Positions 1-8,181 are shown, counted from the stretch's first letter. The stretch is 55,084 bases of DNA from Pseudomonas gingeri (GCF_013385635.1 NZ_JACAPR010000024.1:1-55084), one strand, 5' to 3'. Notes: generated by a model not told the origin, from the letters alone. Program-made: numbers and translations.

Positions 1-69
1 CATGTAGTGCCCCAGAAAAAACGGAACAGAAACATCGCCCGGCGGTTGGCCCGCCGGACGATAGGTCAA

Positions 70-1101
70 TCAGCGCACCGGTGGTGCGTATTGAATGCCG
101 CCGTTGTTCCACAGAGCGTTCAGGCCACGGTCGATTTCCAGCGGGGTGCTCTTGCCGAGGTTCTTCTCGAAGATTTCGCCGTAGTTACCGACTTGCTTGA
201 CGATCTGGACGACCCAGTCCTTGCGCAGCTTCAGGTCCTTGCCATATTCACCGTCGCCGCCCAGCAGACGGGCAACATCCGGGTTCTTGGTGGACTTGGC
301 TTCGGCTTCGACGTTCTTCGAAGTGATACCGGCTTCTTCGGTGTTGAGCAGCGCGTAGCCAACCCAACGAACGATGGCCAGCCACTCGTCGTCGCCGTTA
401 CGCACGACCGGGCCCAGAGGTTCCTTGGAAATGGTTTCCGGCAGAACCACGTAGTCCTTCGGCGAAGCCAGCTTGCTGCGCTGGGCGAACAGCTGGGACT
501 TGTCGGAGGTCAGTACGTCGCAACGACCGGACTCCAGCGACTTGGCGCTTTCGTCGGAGGTGTCGAAGGTGATCGGGGTGTACTTCAGGCCGTTGGCGCG
601 GAAGTAGTCGGAAACGTTCAGCTCGGTGGTGGTACCGGCTTGAATACAGATGGTCGCGCCATCCAGTTCCTTGGCACTTTTCACGCCCAGCTTGTTGTTG
701 GCCAGGAAGCCCACGCCGTCGTAGTAAGTGATGAAGCCAGGGAATTTCAGGCCCATGCCCGCGTCACGGGAACTGGTCATGGTGGTGTTACGCGACAGGA
801 TGTCGATTTCGCCGGATTGCAGCGCGGTGAAACGCTCCTTGGCGTTCAACTGGCTGAACTTGACCTTGGTCGCGTCGCCGAATACGGCGGCGGCAACGGC
901 ACGGCAGACGTCAGCATCGATACCGAGGATCTTGCCGGTGGCATCAGGCACCGAGAAACCTGGCAAACCGTCACTCACACCGCACTGTACGAAGCCCTTC
1001 TTCTGTACGGCATCGAGGGTAGCGCCCGCTTGCGCGAAACCGCTGACACCGAGAACGGCTGCAGCAGTCACGACTGCCAGGGTGGATTTCAACATCTTCA
1101 T
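70..1101 (-). CDS. aapJ: Amino-acid ABC transporter periplasmic binding protein (AapJ-like)
   Basis: A 343-residue solute-binding protein of the SBP_bac_3 family, predicted to capture amino acids in the periplasm for an ABC importer. An N-terminal signal peptide is visible: basic MKMLKS, a hydrophobic run, then a cleavage site after AQA near residue 26. The mature part has the family pattern GVSDGLPGFSVPDATG and GIDADVCRAVAAAVFGD near the ligand site. The length of about 340 residues fits the general L-amino-acid binding protein AapJ/BztA rather than the shorter HisJ type. GAGG lies 5 nt before the ATG. Partner permease genes (aapQMP) would lie below position 70, outside the window, so the symbol rests on length and sequence style. 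In P. aeruginosa a similar gene also lies near the carboxylesterase and rhlB (known synteny). Confidence 0.85.
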   Translation of the reverse strand: MKMLKSTLAVVTAAAVLGVSGFAQAGATLDAVQKKGFVQCGVSDGLPGFSVPDATGKILGIDADVCRAVAAAVFGDATKVKFSQLNAKERFTALQSGEIDILSRNTTMTSSRDAGMGLKFPGFITYYDGVGFLANNKLGVKSAKELDGATICIQAGTTTELNVSDYFRANGLKYTPITFDTSDESAKSLESGRCDVLTSDKSQLFAQRSKLASPKDYVVLPETISKEPLGPVVRNGDDEWLAIVRWVGYALLNTEEAGITSKNVEAEAKSTKNPDVARLLGGDGEYGKDLKLRKDWVVQIVKQVGNYGEIFEKNLGKSTPLEIDRGLNALWNNGGIQYAPPVR

Positions 1102-1573
1102 TCAAACCTCCAGTTTGCTCTTGTTGTGTCGGAGCTAGAGTCCTGCCGCACCCTTATGAGGCGCTGTTGACCCGCGTTGGCTTATTTTTGGGTCAAGCGG
1201 CAAAGAACTTGAGCCATGAGTCTAGTGGGGGAAAATCCCCCGAGGGGCACTCATTGCTCACCAATCGGCCGAGCGGGCTTGCGCCCAGTGTGTTCGCGAA
1301 GCCTTCCCGGCCATTGGCGAACGTCAATCTGAATCCGTTACCCGGATTCGTGCTATCCCACAGCTGGCGTTAGCCTGATAGTGTTACCGCCAGGGGAGAA
1401 AGCACACACTCGAATCTCCCATAGCAAAGCCCGTACCACAGTGGTGGCTAAAGCGATTCAGCCATTGGTCAACCGAAAAACTTTCAAAGTTGCGACATAT
1501 TATTAACAGATCAACCATCAGCGCACCGCAATAGCGCACTCATTCGGAGCGCACGCACATCAATGGAGCAGAC
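1102..1573. other. Intergenic region, 472 bp, between divergent genes
   Basis: No convincing gene. It must hold the promoters of the leftward binding-protein gene and the rightward carboxylesterase. An inverted repeat TTGACCC (1167-1173) / GGGTCAA (1190-1196) is visible, 16 nt apart, and could be an operator. A 68-codon open frame at 1167-1373 starts with TTG, has no clear ribosome-binding site and looks non-coding. Confidence 0.5.
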
Positions 1574-2230
1574 ATGACCGACCCACTGATCATTCACCCC
1601 GCAAAACCCGCGGATGCCTGTGTTATCTGGCTTCACGGCCTGGGCGCGGACCGCTATGACTTCCTGCCCGTGGCCGAGGCCCTGCAGGAGCGCCTGCTGA
1701 CTACCCGCTTCGTGCTGCCCCAGGCACCGACCCGCGCCGTGACGATCAACGGCGGCTACGCGATGCCCAGCTGGTACGACATCCTGGCCATGAGCCCGGC
1801 CCGCTCCATCAGCTTCGAAGAGCTCGAAGCCTCCGCCGATACCGTCATCGAATTGATCGAAGCCCAGCGGGCCGCGGGGATCGACCCGTCGCGGATCTTC
1901 CTGGCCGGCTTCTCCCAGGGCGGCGCCGTGGTCCTGCACACCGCTTTCCTGAGATGGCAGGGCGCCCTGGGTGGCGTGCTCGCCCTGTCGACCTACGCCC
2001 CGACCTTCAGCGACACCCTGCAGCTTTCGGCCAGCCAGCAGCGAATTCCGGCGTACTGCCTGCACGGCCATTACGACGAGGTGGTGCAGAACGCCATGGG
2101 TCGCACGGCATACGAACACCTGAAACGCCTTGATGTCACCGTGACATGGCAGGAATACCCAATGGGGCACGAAGTGTTACCTGAGGAAATCAAGGACATC
2201 GGTACCTGGCTGGCCGATCGTTTGCGTTGA
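1574..2230 (+). CDS. Carboxylesterase / phospholipase family alpha/beta hydrolase
   Basis: A 218-residue cytosolic serine hydrolase of the acyl-protein thioesterase/carboxylesterase II (Abhydrolase_2) family, which cleaves short-chain carboxylic esters. The catalytic triad can be read directly: Ser114 in the nucleophile elbow GFSQGG, Asp168 in HGHYDEVV and His199 in PMGHEV. The oxyanion-loop motif LHGLGAD lies near residues 20-26, and the length is normal for the family. There is no signal peptide. It is followed 75 bp later by rhlB on the same strand. The physiological substrate cannot be told from sequence. The P. aeruginosa esterase in the equivalent position next to rhlB is known to act on short-chain esters. 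Confidence 0.92.
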   Translation: MTDPLIIHPAKPADACVIWLHGLGADRYDFLPVAEALQERLLTTRFVLPQAPTRAVTINGGYAMPSWYDILAMSPARSISFEELEASADTVIELIEAQRAAGIDPSRIFLAGFSQGGAVVLHTAFLRWQGALGGVLALSTYAPTFSDTLQLSASQQRIPAYCLHGHYDEVVQNAMGRTAYEHLKRLDVTVTWQEYPMGHEVLPEEIKDIGTWLADRLR

Positions 2231-2305
2231 TCGCCGTAACACACTACGCCGCGCCCGATTCTTGCATTACACTGGCCGGCGTACATTCCTTAACCAATTG
2301 ATGAG

Positions 2306-3781
2306 ATGACCGTGCTCAAAGCACTCAAAAAAATATTCGGTAAAAGCGAGGCTGAGCAGCTCGCACCAGGTTCCAGCGCTCCCACCCCCAGCCCAGACAG
2401 CCGCCCCGCCGGCCAACCGTCGGGGCGCGCCGAGCCTGCCGCCAAACCGAAAGCCCAGCCGGTAACTCCTTCCGTTGCGCCAGAGCAGGCCGAAAAGCCG
2501 CGCAGCGAAAAGCCCAAGGCAGAACAACCGCGCCGTGAACGAGCGCCGAAACCCAAGCCCTTGCCGTGGAAACTCGAAGACTTCATCGTCGAGCCCCAGG
2601 AAGGCAAGACCCGCTTCCATGACTTCAAGCTGTCGCCGGAACTGATGCACGCCATCCAGGACCTGGGCTTTCCTTATTGCACGCCGATCCAGGCGCAGGT
2701 GCTCGGCTATACCCTGGCCGGCAAGGACGCCATCGGGCGGGCCCAGACCGGTACCGGCAAGACCGCCGCGTTCCTGATCTCGATCATCACCCAGCTGTTG
2801 CAGACCCCGCCACCGAAAGAGCGCTACATGGGCGAGCCACGGGCGCTGATCATCGCGCCGACCCGCGAACTGGTGGTGCAGATCGCCAAGGACGCCGCCG
2901 ACCTGACCAAGTACACCGGCCTCAATGTCATGCAGTTCGTCGGTGGCATGGACTTCGACAAGCAACTCAAGCACCTCGAAGCCCGCCATTGCGACATCCT
3001 CGTGGCCACTCCGGGCCGCCTGCTGGACTTCAACCAGCGCGGCGAAGTGCACCTGGACATGGTCGAGGTGATGGTGCTGGACGAGGCCGACCGCATGCTC
3101 GACATGGGCTTCATCCCCCAGGTCCGCCAGATCATTCGCCAGACTCCGCCGAAAAGCGAACGCCAGACCCTGCTGTTCTCCGCGACCTTCACCGAAGACG
3201 TGATGAACCTCGCCAAGCAGTGGACCACCGACCCGGCCATCGTCGAGATCGAATCGCAGAACGTCGCCAGCCAGAACGTCGAACAGCACATCTATGCCGT
3301 GGCCGGTGCCGACAAGTACAAGCTGCTGTACAACCTGGTCAACGACAACGGCTGGGAACGGGTCATGGTCTTCGCCAACCGCAAGGACGAAGTGCGCCGC
3401 ATCGAGGAACGCCTGGTGCGTGACGGCGTCAATGCCGCCCAGCTGTCCGGCGATGTCCCGCAGCACAAGCGCATCAAGACCCTGGAAGGTTTCCGCGAAG
3501 GCAAGATCCGCGTCCTGGTCGCCACCGACGTGGCCGGTCGCGGGATTCACATCGACGGCATCAGTCACGTGATCAACTTCACCCTGCCGGAAGTGCCGGA
3601 TGACTACGTGCACCGCATCGGCCGCACCGGTCGTGCCGGGGCCGACGGCGTGTCCATCAGCTTCGCCGGCGAAGATGATTCCTACCAGTTGCCATCGATC
3701 GAGGCGTTGCTGGGGCGCAAGATCAGCTGCGAAACCCCACCGACCGAACTGTTGCGCCCGGTAGTCCGCCAGCGTCCTTGA
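2306..3781 (+). CDS. rhlB: DEAD-box ATP-dependent RNA helicase RhlB
   Basis: A 491-residue DEAD-box helicase that unwinds structured RNA; in enterobacteria RhlB works with RNase E in the degradosome. Residues 1-95 are a low-complexity Pro/Ala/Lys/Glu-rich extension typical of Pseudomonas RhlB. The helicase core carries all expected motifs: Q-motif FPYCTPIQAQ (about 122-131), Walker A AQTGTGKT (146-153), PTREL, DEAD (259-262), SAT (293-295) and HRIGRTGR (436-443). The gene is followed by a strong intrinsic terminator at 3808-3837. It directly precedes the dau cluster, as in P. aeruginosa PA3861-PA3864. RhlE-type helicases are the alternative, but the short C-terminus and the synteny favour RhlB. 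Confidence 0.93.
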   Translation: MTVLKALKKIFGKSEAEQLAPGSSAPTPSPDSRPAGQPSGRAEPAAKPKAQPVTPSVAPEQAEKPRSEKPKAEQPRRERAPKPKPLPWKLEDFIVEPQEGKTRFHDFKLSPELMHAIQDLGFPYCTPIQAQVLGYTLAGKDAIGRAQTGTGKTAAFLISIITQLLQTPPPKERYMGEPRALIIAPTRELVVQIAKDAADLTKYTGLNVMQFVGGMDFDKQLKHLEARHCDILVATPGRLLDFNQRGEVHLDMVEVMVLDEADRMLDMGFIPQVRQIIRQTPPKSERQTLLFSATFTEDVMNLAKQWTTDPAIVEIESQNVASQNVEQHIYAVAGADKYKLLYNLVNDNGWERVMVFANRKDEVRRIEERLVRDGVNAAQLSGDVPQHKRIKTLEGFREGKIRVLVATDVAGRGIHIDGISHVINFTLPEVPDDYVHRIGRTGRAGADGVSISFAGEDDSYQLPSIEALLGRKISCETPPTELLRPVVRQRP

Positions 3782-3807
3782 CGCACACTGCCTACGCCAC
3801 GCAAGAA

Positions 3808-3837
3808 CGCCGCCTGTCCCCAGGCGGCGTTTTTTTT
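3808..3837 (+). terminator. Intrinsic terminator after rhlB
   Basis: A perfect 9-bp stem, CGCCGCCTG (3808-3816) / CAGGCGGCG (3821-3829), with a TCCC loop, followed by eight T residues (3830-3837). It starts 27 bp after the rhlB stop codon and separates rhlB from the dau promoter. Confidence 0.95.
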
Positions 3838-3861
3838 CGCCTGCCGATTGCTGAATCAAAC

Positions 3862-3886
3862 TAAAAGTCCATAATAGACAAAATAG
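3862..3886 (+). promoter_or_regulatory. Candidate dauB promoter operator
   Basis: An AT-rich stretch 30-55 bp before dauB holds TAAAAGTCCATAATAGAC, in which GTCCA and TAGAC form a short imperfect dyad, followed by ACAAAATAG. AAAAGTCCA and ACAAAATAG both recur upstream of the divergent binding-protein gene at 7967-8002. Inference: this is a binding site for the cluster regulator DauR. No footprint is known for this sequence. Confidence 0.4.
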
Positions 3887-3915
3887 TTTATAAAAAATCC
3901 AAGGGAGCCTCCCGC

Positions 3916-4866
3916 ATGTCCAGCCCCACCCCTTATGTGATTGCCCAACCGCAGGCCCATCGGTTACTGCAGCAACTCGACGTACCGCAGATCATGCGCA
4001 AACTCTTTCGTGATCTCGCGGCCGGCCAGGCGGTGCAACCGCCCCAGCAGTTGGTCGGTTTTCCCCAAGGTGACGGCGACTTCATCAACTACCTGGGGGT
4101 GCTGGCCGAAGAGCGTGTCTACGGCGTCAAGACCTCGCCCTACATCGTGCGCGAGCAAGGTCCACTGGTCACGGCCTGGACCCTGCTGATGTCCATGGAT
4201 AGCGGCCAGCCATTGCTGCTCTGCGACGCCGGCGAGCTGACCACCGCCCGCACCGCGGCGACCACCGCCGTGGCCGTGGATGCCCTGGCCCCACTGACCG
4301 CCAGCCGCCTGGCGATAGTCGGCAGCGGCCCGGTGGCCCAGGCGCACCTGCGTTACGCCAGGAACCTGCGCGAATGGCAAGACATCCGCTTGTATTCGCC
4401 CAGCCTCGGTGCGGAGACCCGGGATCGACTGCACGGGATCGAAGCCAACCTGGAAATCGTCGACAACCTCGACGCTGCCCTGGAGGGTGCCGATGTGATC
4501 ATGCTCTGCACCTCCTCCGCGACCCCGGTCATCGACCCGCGCACCCTGGGCAAGCCGGCCCTGATCACCTCCATCAGCACCAATGCACCGCGCGCCCATG
4601 AAGTCACACCGCAAGCCCTGGGCGAGATGCAGGTCTACTGCGACTACCGCAAGACCACCCCGGATTCGGCGGGAGAGATGCTGATTGCCAGCTGCAAGCA
4701 CGACTGGGATGCCGAGAGCATTCGCGGCGACCTGGCCGAATTGCTCAGCGGACGGGTTCTGCGCCCGCAGTACGCGCAACACGTGTTCTTCCGATCCATC
4801 GGCCTCGGCCTGGAAGATATCGCCCTGGCCAATGCGCTCTATCATCTGCACCACAAGACTCACTGA
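3916..4866 (+). CDS. dauB: NAD(P)H-dependent L-arginine dehydrogenase DauB (ornithine cyclodeaminase/mu-crystallin family)
   Basis: A 316-residue member of the ornithine cyclodeaminase/mu-crystallin family. It has an N-terminal substrate domain (GDFINYLGVLAEERVYGVKTSPYI, about residues 54-77; active-site Lys in VYGVKT) and a Rossmann domain with the dinucleotide motif IVGSGPVAQAHL (about 135-146). In P. aeruginosa DauB (318 aa) reduces 2-ketoarginine plus ammonia to L-arginine, the second half of D-to-L arginine racemisation. The name rests on the neighbours: dauA and dauR follow and rhlB precedes, exactly as in P. aeruginosa. GGGAG lies 8 nt before the ATG. By family alone it could be an ornithine cyclodeaminase or a pyrroline-2-carboxylate reductase. 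Confidence 0.85.
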   Translation: MSSPTPYVIAQPQAHRLLQQLDVPQIMRKLFRDLAAGQAVQPPQQLVGFPQGDGDFINYLGVLAEERVYGVKTSPYIVREQGPLVTAWTLLMSMDSGQPLLLCDAGELTTARTAATTAVAVDALAPLTASRLAIVGSGPVAQAHLRYARNLREWQDIRLYSPSLGAETRDRLHGIEANLEIVDNLDAALEGADVIMLCTSSATPVIDPRTLGKPALITSISTNAPRAHEVTPQALGEMQVYCDYRKTTPDSAGEMLIASCKHDWDAESIRGDLAELLSGRVLRPQYAQHVFFRSIGLGLEDIALANALYHLHHKTH

Positions 4867-4877
4867 ACAGCAGACCT

Positions 4878-4963
4878 TGCAGGAGCCGGATTGCCGGCGA
4901 TGGGGCCCGTGAGCCTTGCATTGATCTCAGGGGCGCTATCGCCGGCAAGCCGGCTCCTACAGG
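4878..4963. repeat. REP pair (REPIN-like) between dauB and dauA
   Basis: Two inverted REP hairpins: GGAGCCGGATTGCCGGCGATGG at the left end and ATCGCCGGCAAGCCGGCTCC at the right, about 35 bp apart, each able to fold on its own and with each other. The right arm starts the duplicated 103-bp unit described separately. Confidence 0.85.
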
Positions 4964-5146
4964 TTGCACGCAGTGCCGTTAGACCTATCAGCAGGAGGCC
5001 TCGAATGAACCAGGCAGACTTCATCATCATCGGCGGCGGCATTGCCGGCAAGCCGGCTCCTACAGGTTGCACGCAGTGCCGTTAGACCTATCAGCAGGAG
5101 GCCTCGAATGAACCAGGCAGACTTCATCATCATCGGCGGCGGCATT
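4941..5146 (+). repeat. 103-bp perfect tandem duplication covering the dauA start
   Basis: Copy A is 4941-5043 and copy B is 5044-5146, with no mismatch seen. Each unit holds a REP arm, a spacer, the GCAGGAGG ribosome-binding site, the ATG and the first 13 codons of dauA. GCCGGC stands at all three junctions (4941, 5044, 5147), suggesting that microhomology between the REP and the gene drove the duplication. Because 103 is not a multiple of three, the first ATG (5005) is out of frame with dauA. It opens a 26-codon reading frame that stops at 5085. Confidence 0.95.
5005..5085 (+). pseudogene. Duplicated 5' end of dauA forming a 26-codon upstream ORF
   Basis: This is the start of dauA in copy A of the tandem duplication. 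It keeps the full GCAGGAGG site and begins MNQADFIIIGGGIAG like the real gene, then runs into the REP sequence of copy B and ends in a TAG 22 nt before the real dauA ATG. It is a by-product of the duplication. It may compete for ribosomes or couple translation, but it cannot make a functional enzyme. Confidence 0.8.
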
Positions 5147-6235
5147 GCCGGCGCGTCCACCGGCTTCTGGCTGGCCGCGCATGGCCGGGTCATCGTGCTC
5201 GAACGCGAGTCGCACCCCGCCTACCATTCCACCGGCCGCTCGGCAGCCCTCTATACCGCCGCCTACGGCACCGCCCAGGTCCGCGCCCTGACCCTCGCCA
5301 GCCGGGACTTTTTCGACCATCCACCCGCCGGCTTCGCCGAACACCCGCTGCTCACGCCCCGCGGCGAGATGACCGTGGATTTCAACGGCGACCCGGATGA
5401 ACTGCAGTCGCAATACCTGAGCGCCAAGGCCAGCGTCCCCGAGGTGCAGAAACTCAGCGCCGACGAAGCCTGCGCCCGCCTGCCGATCCTGCGCCGGGAC
5501 AAGGTCCATGGCGCGCTCTACGACCCCAGTGCCAGCGATATCGACACCGATGCCCTGCACCAGGGCTACCTGCGCGGCATTCGTCGCCAGGGCGGGGAAA
5601 TCCATACCGACTGCGAAGTCCTCGGCCTGGAGCGTGATACCGACGACCGATGGCAGGTGCGGACCAACGGGCAGACCTTCAGCGCCCCGGTGATCATCAA
5701 CGCCGCCGGTGCCTGGGCCGACCATATCGGCCAACTGGCCGGCGCCGCTCCGCTGGGCCTGCAACCCAGGCGTCGAGCCGCCTTTATCTTCGCCCCGCCC
5801 GAAGGCCTGGAAATTCATCATTGGCCCATGCTGGTCAGCCTCGACGAATCGTTCTACATGAAGCCGGATGCCGGCATGTTCCTCGGCTCGCCGGCCAATG
5901 CCGATCCGGTCGAACCCCACGACGTGCAGCCCGAGGAACTGGACATTGCCATGGGCATTTACCAGATAGAGGAAGCCACCACCCTGAGCATCCGCCGCCC
6001 GACCCGCACCTGGGCCGGCCTGCGCAGCTTTGTCAGCGACGGTAACCTGGTGACCGGTTTCGATCCCTCGGTAACAGGCCTGTTCTGGGTGGCGGCGCAA
6101 GGTGGTTACGGCATCCAGACCTCACCCGCCATGGGTCAGGCCAGTGCCGCCCTGGTGCGCGACCTGGCCTTGCCCGCACACCTCGAACACTTCGGCCTGA
6201 CCGCGGCGATGCTCTCGCCTGCCCGCCTGGGATGA
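5108..6235 (+). CDS. dauA: FAD-dependent D-arginine dehydrogenase DauA
   Basis: A 375-residue flavoenzyme of the D-amino-acid oxidase (DAO) family, predicted to oxidise D-arginine and other basic D-amino acids to 2-keto acids and ammonia. The FAD-binding dinucleotide motif IIGGGIAGASTGFWLAAHG sits at the N-terminus (about residues 8-26). STGRSAALYTAAYG follows near residue 45, and the C-terminal WVAAQGGYGIQTSPAMG is the second flavin-contact segment. Length and these segments match P. aeruginosa DauA (375 aa). The start at 5108 is chosen because it is the in-frame ATG 7 nt after AGGAGG; the identical upstream ATG at 5005 is a duplication product. It lies between dauB and dauR on the same strand. 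Confidence 0.9.
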   Translation: MNQADFIIIGGGIAGASTGFWLAAHGRVIVLERESHPAYHSTGRSAALYTAAYGTAQVRALTLASRDFFDHPPAGFAEHPLLTPRGEMTVDFNGDPDELQSQYLSAKASVPEVQKLSADEACARLPILRRDKVHGALYDPSASDIDTDALHQGYLRGIRRQGGEIHTDCEVLGLERDTDDRWQVRTNGQTFSAPVIINAAGAWADHIGQLAGAAPLGLQPRRRAAFIFAPPEGLEIHHWPMLVSLDESFYMKPDAGMFLGSPANADPVEPHDVQPEELDIAMGIYQIEEATTLSIRRPTRTWAGLRSFVSDGNLVTGFDPSVTGLFWVAAQGGYGIQTSPAMGQASAALVRDLALPAHLEHFGLTAAMLSPARLG

Positions 6236-6304
6236 CGACCGCCGGCGATTACGGCACACTGCCAGCGCCCTTACCGGGGCGCTGACGCAGCCTGGAGAAT
6301 GACC

Positions 6305-6934
6305 ATGACACCCCGACAGGATCCCGCCCTGGATAATTTCCGAGCGATTGCCGACGCCATTGCCACCTTGTTCTTTCCCCATGCGGAAGTGGTGCTGCAT
6401 GACTTGCGCACGCAAAAGGTCGACTACATCGCCAACAACATCTCCAAACGCGAGATCGGCGACGATGCGGCCCTGGAGGACATGCTTGACGAGGAAGTCA
6501 GCGAGCGCACTATCGGCCCCTATGAAAAGCTCAACTGGGATGGCCAGAAGATTCGCAGTGTCAGCACGGTCCTGCGCGACAGCCAGGGCACACCGCTGGC
6601 GGTGCTGTGCATCAACCTGAATATTTCTCTGTTCGAAAGCGCCAAGGCCGCGCTGGACCTGTTCCTCTCACCGAGCAAGCTGGTGCCGCAGCCGGACGCG
6701 CTGTTTCGCGATGACTGGCAGGAACGGATCAACACCTTCCTGCACAGCTGGCTGCGCCACCGACAATTGGGGCTCAACCTGCTGACCCGCGACCACAAGC
6801 GCGAGCTGGTGCTGGCCCTGTATGCCGAAGGCGCCTTCAAGGGCAAGAGCGCGGCCAACTATGTGGCCAACGTGCTGAACATGGGCCGGGCAACCGTGTA
6901 CAAGCATTTGAAGGAATTGAAGACCGAAGCCTGA
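6305..6934 (+). CDS. dauR: YheO/DauR-family transcriptional regulator
   Basis: A 209-residue regulator with an N-terminal PAS-like YheO domain (about residues 8-115, including AIATLFFPHAEVVLHDL and LAVLCINLNIS) and a C-terminal helix-turn-helix (about 155-205, ending in LNMGRATVYKHLKEL). DauR of P. aeruginosa represses dauBA until D- or L-arginine derivatives are present, and the position after dauA supports this name. An ATG at 6299 is in frame, but GGAG ends only 1 nt before it; the ATG at 6305 has proper 7-nt spacing and is preferred. The gene ends before a REP-rich spacer. Confidence 0.85.
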   Translation: MTPRQDPALDNFRAIADAIATLFFPHAEVVLHDLRTQKVDYIANNISKREIGDDAALEDMLDEEVSERTIGPYEKLNWDGQKIRSVSTVLRDSQGTPLAVLCINLNISLFESAKAALDLFLSPSKLVPQPDALFRDDWQERINTFLHSWLRHRQLGLNLLTRDHKRELVLALYAEGAFKGKSAANYVANVLNMGRATVYKHLKELKTEA

Positions 6935-6965
6935 GAACAACCGGATCCTGATATGAACACCAAGC

Positions 6966-7109
6966 CTGTAGGAGCCGGCTTGCCGGCGATGGCGTCCGTT
7001 CAGGCGCTGCATGATCCATGAGGCCTCATCGCTGTAGGAACCCGGCTTGCCGGCGAAGAGGCCCTTGAAGCCGCCAAAAACTCCGCTGACAAGCCAGGCC
7101 CCTACAGGG
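6966..7109. repeat. Cluster of three REP elements
   Basis: Two direct REP copies (CTGTAGGAGCCGGCTTGCCG at 6966 and a variant at 7031) and an inverted partial arm (CAAGCCAGGCCCCTACAG near 7090) fill the space between the convergent dauR and binding-protein genes. The hairpins may act as a bidirectional transcript end. Confidence 0.75.
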
Positions 7110-7127
7110 AACGCGGTGCTTTGACAC

Positions 7128-7904
7128 TCAGTCGCCGTAGATATCCGACTTGAAATACTTCCCTTCGATCTTCTGGTACTCGCCACTGGCGCGGATGCCG
7201 TCGATGGCCTTGTTCAGTTGGCCCAGCAACTCGCTGTTGCCCTTGCGCACGGCGATCCCGGCACCTTCGCCGACATATTTCGGATCCTTCAGTTCAGGCC
7301 CGACAAACCCGTAGCCCGCGCCCCGTGGCATCGCCAGGAAATCGCTCAACGGAATGGTGTCGGCGAAGATGCCATCCAGGCGCCCCGACGCCAGGTCCAT
7401 GTAGATCTCTTCGTTGTTGCCGTAGCGCACCACCTTGATTCCCCGCGGTTCGAAGACCTCGGTGGCGTAGCGGTCAGTGGTGGTCGCGCGCTGCACGCCG
7501 ATGGTCTTGCCCTTGAGGCTGACGTACTGGTCATCCACCACCGCGCCCTGCTTCATCACCAGCCGCGAGGACGTGAAGTAGTACTTGTGGGTGAAATCCA
7601 CCGATTTCTTGCGCTCGTCGGTAATGGTCATCGACGACAGCGCCGCGTCGATCTTCTTGACCTTGAGCGACGGAATCAGCCCGTCGAACTCGCCCTCGAC
7701 CCATTCGCACTTGACCTGCATCTGCGCGCACAAGGCATTGCCGATGTCGTAGTCGAAGCCGCCGATCTTGCCTTCGGCGGTCTTGAACGCAAACGGCGGA
7801 TAGGCCGCCTCGATGCCGATACGCAAGGTCTTCTCGGCGGCGAACGGGCTGGCGCTGGCGAGCAGGCTCAGGGTAACGGCACAGATCCGGGTGAACTTCT
7901 TCAT
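7128..7904 (-). CDS. Basic amino-acid (arginine/ornithine-type) ABC transporter binding protein
   Basis: A 258-residue periplasmic solute-binding protein of the SBP_bac_3 family, size class of HisJ/ArgT/AotJ. It has a signal peptide (MKKFTRI, hydrophobic core, cleavage near SPFA-AE, about residue 23). The ligand-site segments are GIEAAYPPFAFKTAEGKIGGFDYDIGNALC and ALSSMTITDERKKSVDFTHKYY. No permease or ATPase genes are adjacent, so it probably shares a transporter encoded elsewhere. Convergent with dauR and sharing an upstream motif with dauB, it likely supplies arginine or related substrates to the dau pathway. GGGAG precedes the chosen ATG; a longer in-frame start at 7964 lacks a signal-peptide-compatible N-terminus. 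Confidence 0.88.
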   Translation of the reverse strand: MKKFTRICAVTLSLLASASPFAAEKTLRIGIEAAYPPFAFKTAEGKIGGFDYDIGNALCAQMQVKCEWVEGEFDGLIPSLKVKKIDAALSSMTITDERKKSVDFTHKYYFTSSRLVMKQGAVVDDQYVSLKGKTIGVQRATTTDRYATEVFEPRGIKVVRYGNNEEIYMDLASGRLDGIFADTIPLSDFLAMPRGAGYGFVGPELKDPKYVGEGAGIAVRKGNSELLGQLNKAIDGIRASGEYQKIEGKYFKSDIYGD

Positions 7905-7966
7905 GCTGGGGCTCCCGCTGGTTATTGGAGGTGTTGTGGCACGGCAGTGGACAGAAGAGGACAAGT

Positions 7967-8002
7967 CTATTTTGTACTTATAAATCCATACTGGACTTTT
8001 AT
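7967..8002 (-). promoter_or_regulatory. Candidate operator of the binding-protein gene, shared with dauB
   Basis: Read on the minus strand: TAAAAGTCCAGTATGGATTT (TCCA/TGGA dyad), then ACAAAATAG about 16 nt further on, 63-98 bp before the gene. The same two blocks stand upstream of dauB at 3862-3886. The distance between block starts is 25 bp here and 15 bp there, a difference of one helical turn. Inference: common control by DauR. Confidence 0.4.
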
Positions 8003-8080
8003 GTACACTCCGTCAACGAACAAATATGTCCTGCTCGAAGGTGCAAGGAGGGGAAATTGGCAGTGATTTCACGGTCGTCT

Positions 8081-8181
8081 TCGCGGGCAAGCCCGGCTCC
8101 TACAGTTAGCCGTCGCTCACAAAGTTTGATCGTTCCCACGCTCTGCGTGGGAATGCCTCACTGGACGCTCCGCGTCCGCTT
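8081..8181. repeat. REP arm plus partial composite palindrome
   Basis: A single REP arm (GGGCAAGCCCGGCTCCTACAG, ending at 8105) is followed at 8128-8181 by a partial copy of the GATCGTTCCCACGC...GACGCTCCGCGTCC composite palindrome found elsewhere in the window. Together they separate the divergent-facing binding-protein promoter from the end of moaE. Confidence 0.75.

Noticed and set aside
7..1170. 387-codon open frame opposite the AapJ-like gene
   Set aside because: Composition (Gly/Val/Gln-rich) is that of an antisense shadow of a high-GC gene. The minus-strand frame has a signal peptide and family motifs.
1167..1373. 68-codon ORF between the first two genes
   Set aside because: TTG start, no Shine-Dalgarno, low-complexity composition and no recognisable features.
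2267..3859. 530-codon minus-strand frame over rhlB
   Set aside because: The opposite strand carries all DEAD-box motifs and a matching terminator; the long minus frame is a GC-skew shadow.
5042..5107. Longer dauA beginning at 5042
   Set aside because: The extra N-terminus is translation of the REP and spacer of the duplicated unit; the FAD motif and ribosome-binding site fix the start at 5108.
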